NCBI GenBank assembly: GCA_944385645.1
Contig: CALWYA010000109.1
Span: 1-5,610 of the forward strand
DNA: 5,610 nt
Origin: an uncultured Oscillospiraceae bacterium
GTDB lineage: Bacteria; Bacillota; Clostridia; Oscillospirales; Oscillospiraceae
Direction of reading: 5' to 3'
Position 1 is the stretch's first letter; each line of letters starts with the position of its first letter. Of the stretch, positions 5,049-5,610 are shown piece after piece. The notes under the pieces were generated by a model. That model was not told the DNA's origin and did not search any database. It saw only the letters and a program-made list of their open reading frames with translations. The translations under genes and the position numbers were made by a program.

Positions 5049-5610
5049 GTGATGACAGCGCGGGAGGCGGAACAGAAAATCCATGAACAGGCCTGGATCG
5101 GCCGGCCCCCGGGGCTGGAGCGCACCCGGGAGCTGCTGGGCCGGCTGGGCGACCCCCATCTGGGGCTGAAATTCGTCCACATCACCGGCACCAACGGCAA
5201 GGGCTCCACCGCCGCCATGGTGTCCAGTGTGCTGCGCCGGGCGGGATACCGCACCGGCCTGTACACCTCCCCCCACCTGTGGAAGTTCAGCGAGCGGTTC
5301 CAGATCGACGGGGTCCCCATCCCCGACGAGGACCTGGGGCGGATCACCCAGCGGGTGCTGGAGGCCGCCCGGGACATGGCCGACCCGGCCACCGAGTTCG
5401 AGCTGATGACCGCCGTGGCCATGGTGTGGTTCCAAGAGCGGGCCTGTGACATCGTGGTGCTGGAGGTGGGCCTGGGGGGCCGGTTTGACGCCACCAACGT
5501 GATTCCCGCCCCCGAGGTGGCGGTCATCACCAACCTGGGCCTGGAGCACACGAAGGAGCTGGGGGACACCATCCCCCTGATCGCCCGGGAGAAGGCCGGC
5601 ATCATCAAGC
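5049..5610 (+). CDS. folC: Bifunctional folylpolyglutamate/dihydrofolate synthase, 3'-truncated by the window edge
   Basis: FolC adds glutamate units to folates using ATP, which retains them in the cell and suits them to folate enzymes; many bacterial versions also make dihydrofolate from dihydropteroate. The first 187 residues are visible of a usual 420-440, and the frame is open at the right edge. Motifs are PGLERTRELLGRLGDPH (21-37), the P-loop HITGTNGKGST (44-54), TSPHLWKFSERFQIDG (73-88), LEVGLGGRFDATNV (138-151) and ITNLGLEHTKELGDT (160-174) leading to REKAGIIK (180-187). LEH stands where LDH is usual. AGGAGG (5035-5040) lies 8 nt before GTG 5049 and 11 nt before an immediately following ATG at 5052; GTG is preferred because spacings of 8-10 nt are the rule here. 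It is 29 nt after hutD, so both should share the THF riboswitch, giving end-product control of folate. Confidence 0.93.
   Translation, partial: MMTAREAEQKIHEQAWIGRPPGLERTRELLGRLGDPHLGLKFVHITGTNGKGSTAAMVSSVLRRAGYRTGLYTSPHLWKFSERFQIDGVPIPDEDLGRITQRVLEAARDMADPATEFELMTAVAMVWFQERACDIVVLEVGLGGRFDATNVIPAPEVAVITNLGLEHTKELGDTIPLIAREKAGIIK

Noticed and set aside
1..5610. CRISPR arrays, insertion sequences, tRNA or rRNA genes, phage or defence genes
   Set aside because: No spaced direct repeats, transposase-like frames, terminal repeats or tRNA-like folds were seen; the genes are all metabolic, transport or regulatory.

Overview
The window comes from a GC-rich, low-A/T-intergenic Gram-positive genome. 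Strong AGGAGG-type ribosome binding sites, sigma-A-like promoters with extended -10 elements, a THF riboswitch and the protein types point to a gut Clostridia of the Oscillospiraceae kind (Flavonifractor, Lawsonibacter or Intestinimonas-like). That placement is inferred from style and gene content, not from a search. All six genes lie on the + strand.

Region 1 (1-1347): the end of a polar amino-acid ABC transporter operon. It holds a permease cut by the left edge and an ATPase overlapping it by 14 nt, closed by a 15-bp GC-rich terminator hairpin. The substrate-binding protein is not in view.

Region 2 (1348-2487): a 250-base intergenic stretch with a GC-rich hairpin, a good extended -10 promoter and a cre-like palindrome just after the predicted transcription start, then a LysR-family regulator.

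Region 3 (2488-4229): a T-N11-A dyad and a strong promoter drive a 96-nt leader followed by ftcD (glutamate formimidoyltransferase) and fchA (formimidotetrahydrofolate cyclodeaminase), 13 nt apart. Together they move the formimino carbon of histidine-derived formiminoglutamate onto tetrahydrofolate, giving glutamate, ammonia and 5,10-methenyl-THF.

Region 4 (4230-5610): a THF (tetrahydrofolate) riboswitch at about 4259-4354 with its own intrinsic terminator (4359-4408), then hutD (HutD/Ves family) and folC (folylpolyglutamate synthase), which runs off the right edge. No promoter is evident between fchA and the riboswitch, so it probably acts as an attenuator inside one ftcD-fchA-hutD-folC transcription unit. 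Folate-consuming genes would lie before the switch, and hutD plus the folate-retaining enzyme FolC would be under THF feedback after it. A perfect 12-bp inverted repeat pairs the 5' arm of the terminator with the hutD start codon and its upstream spacer, suggesting a second, translational layer of control.

The most noteworthy points are the riboswitch placement, the start-codon-occluding alternative hairpin, and the tie between the poorly understood HutD protein and folate control.
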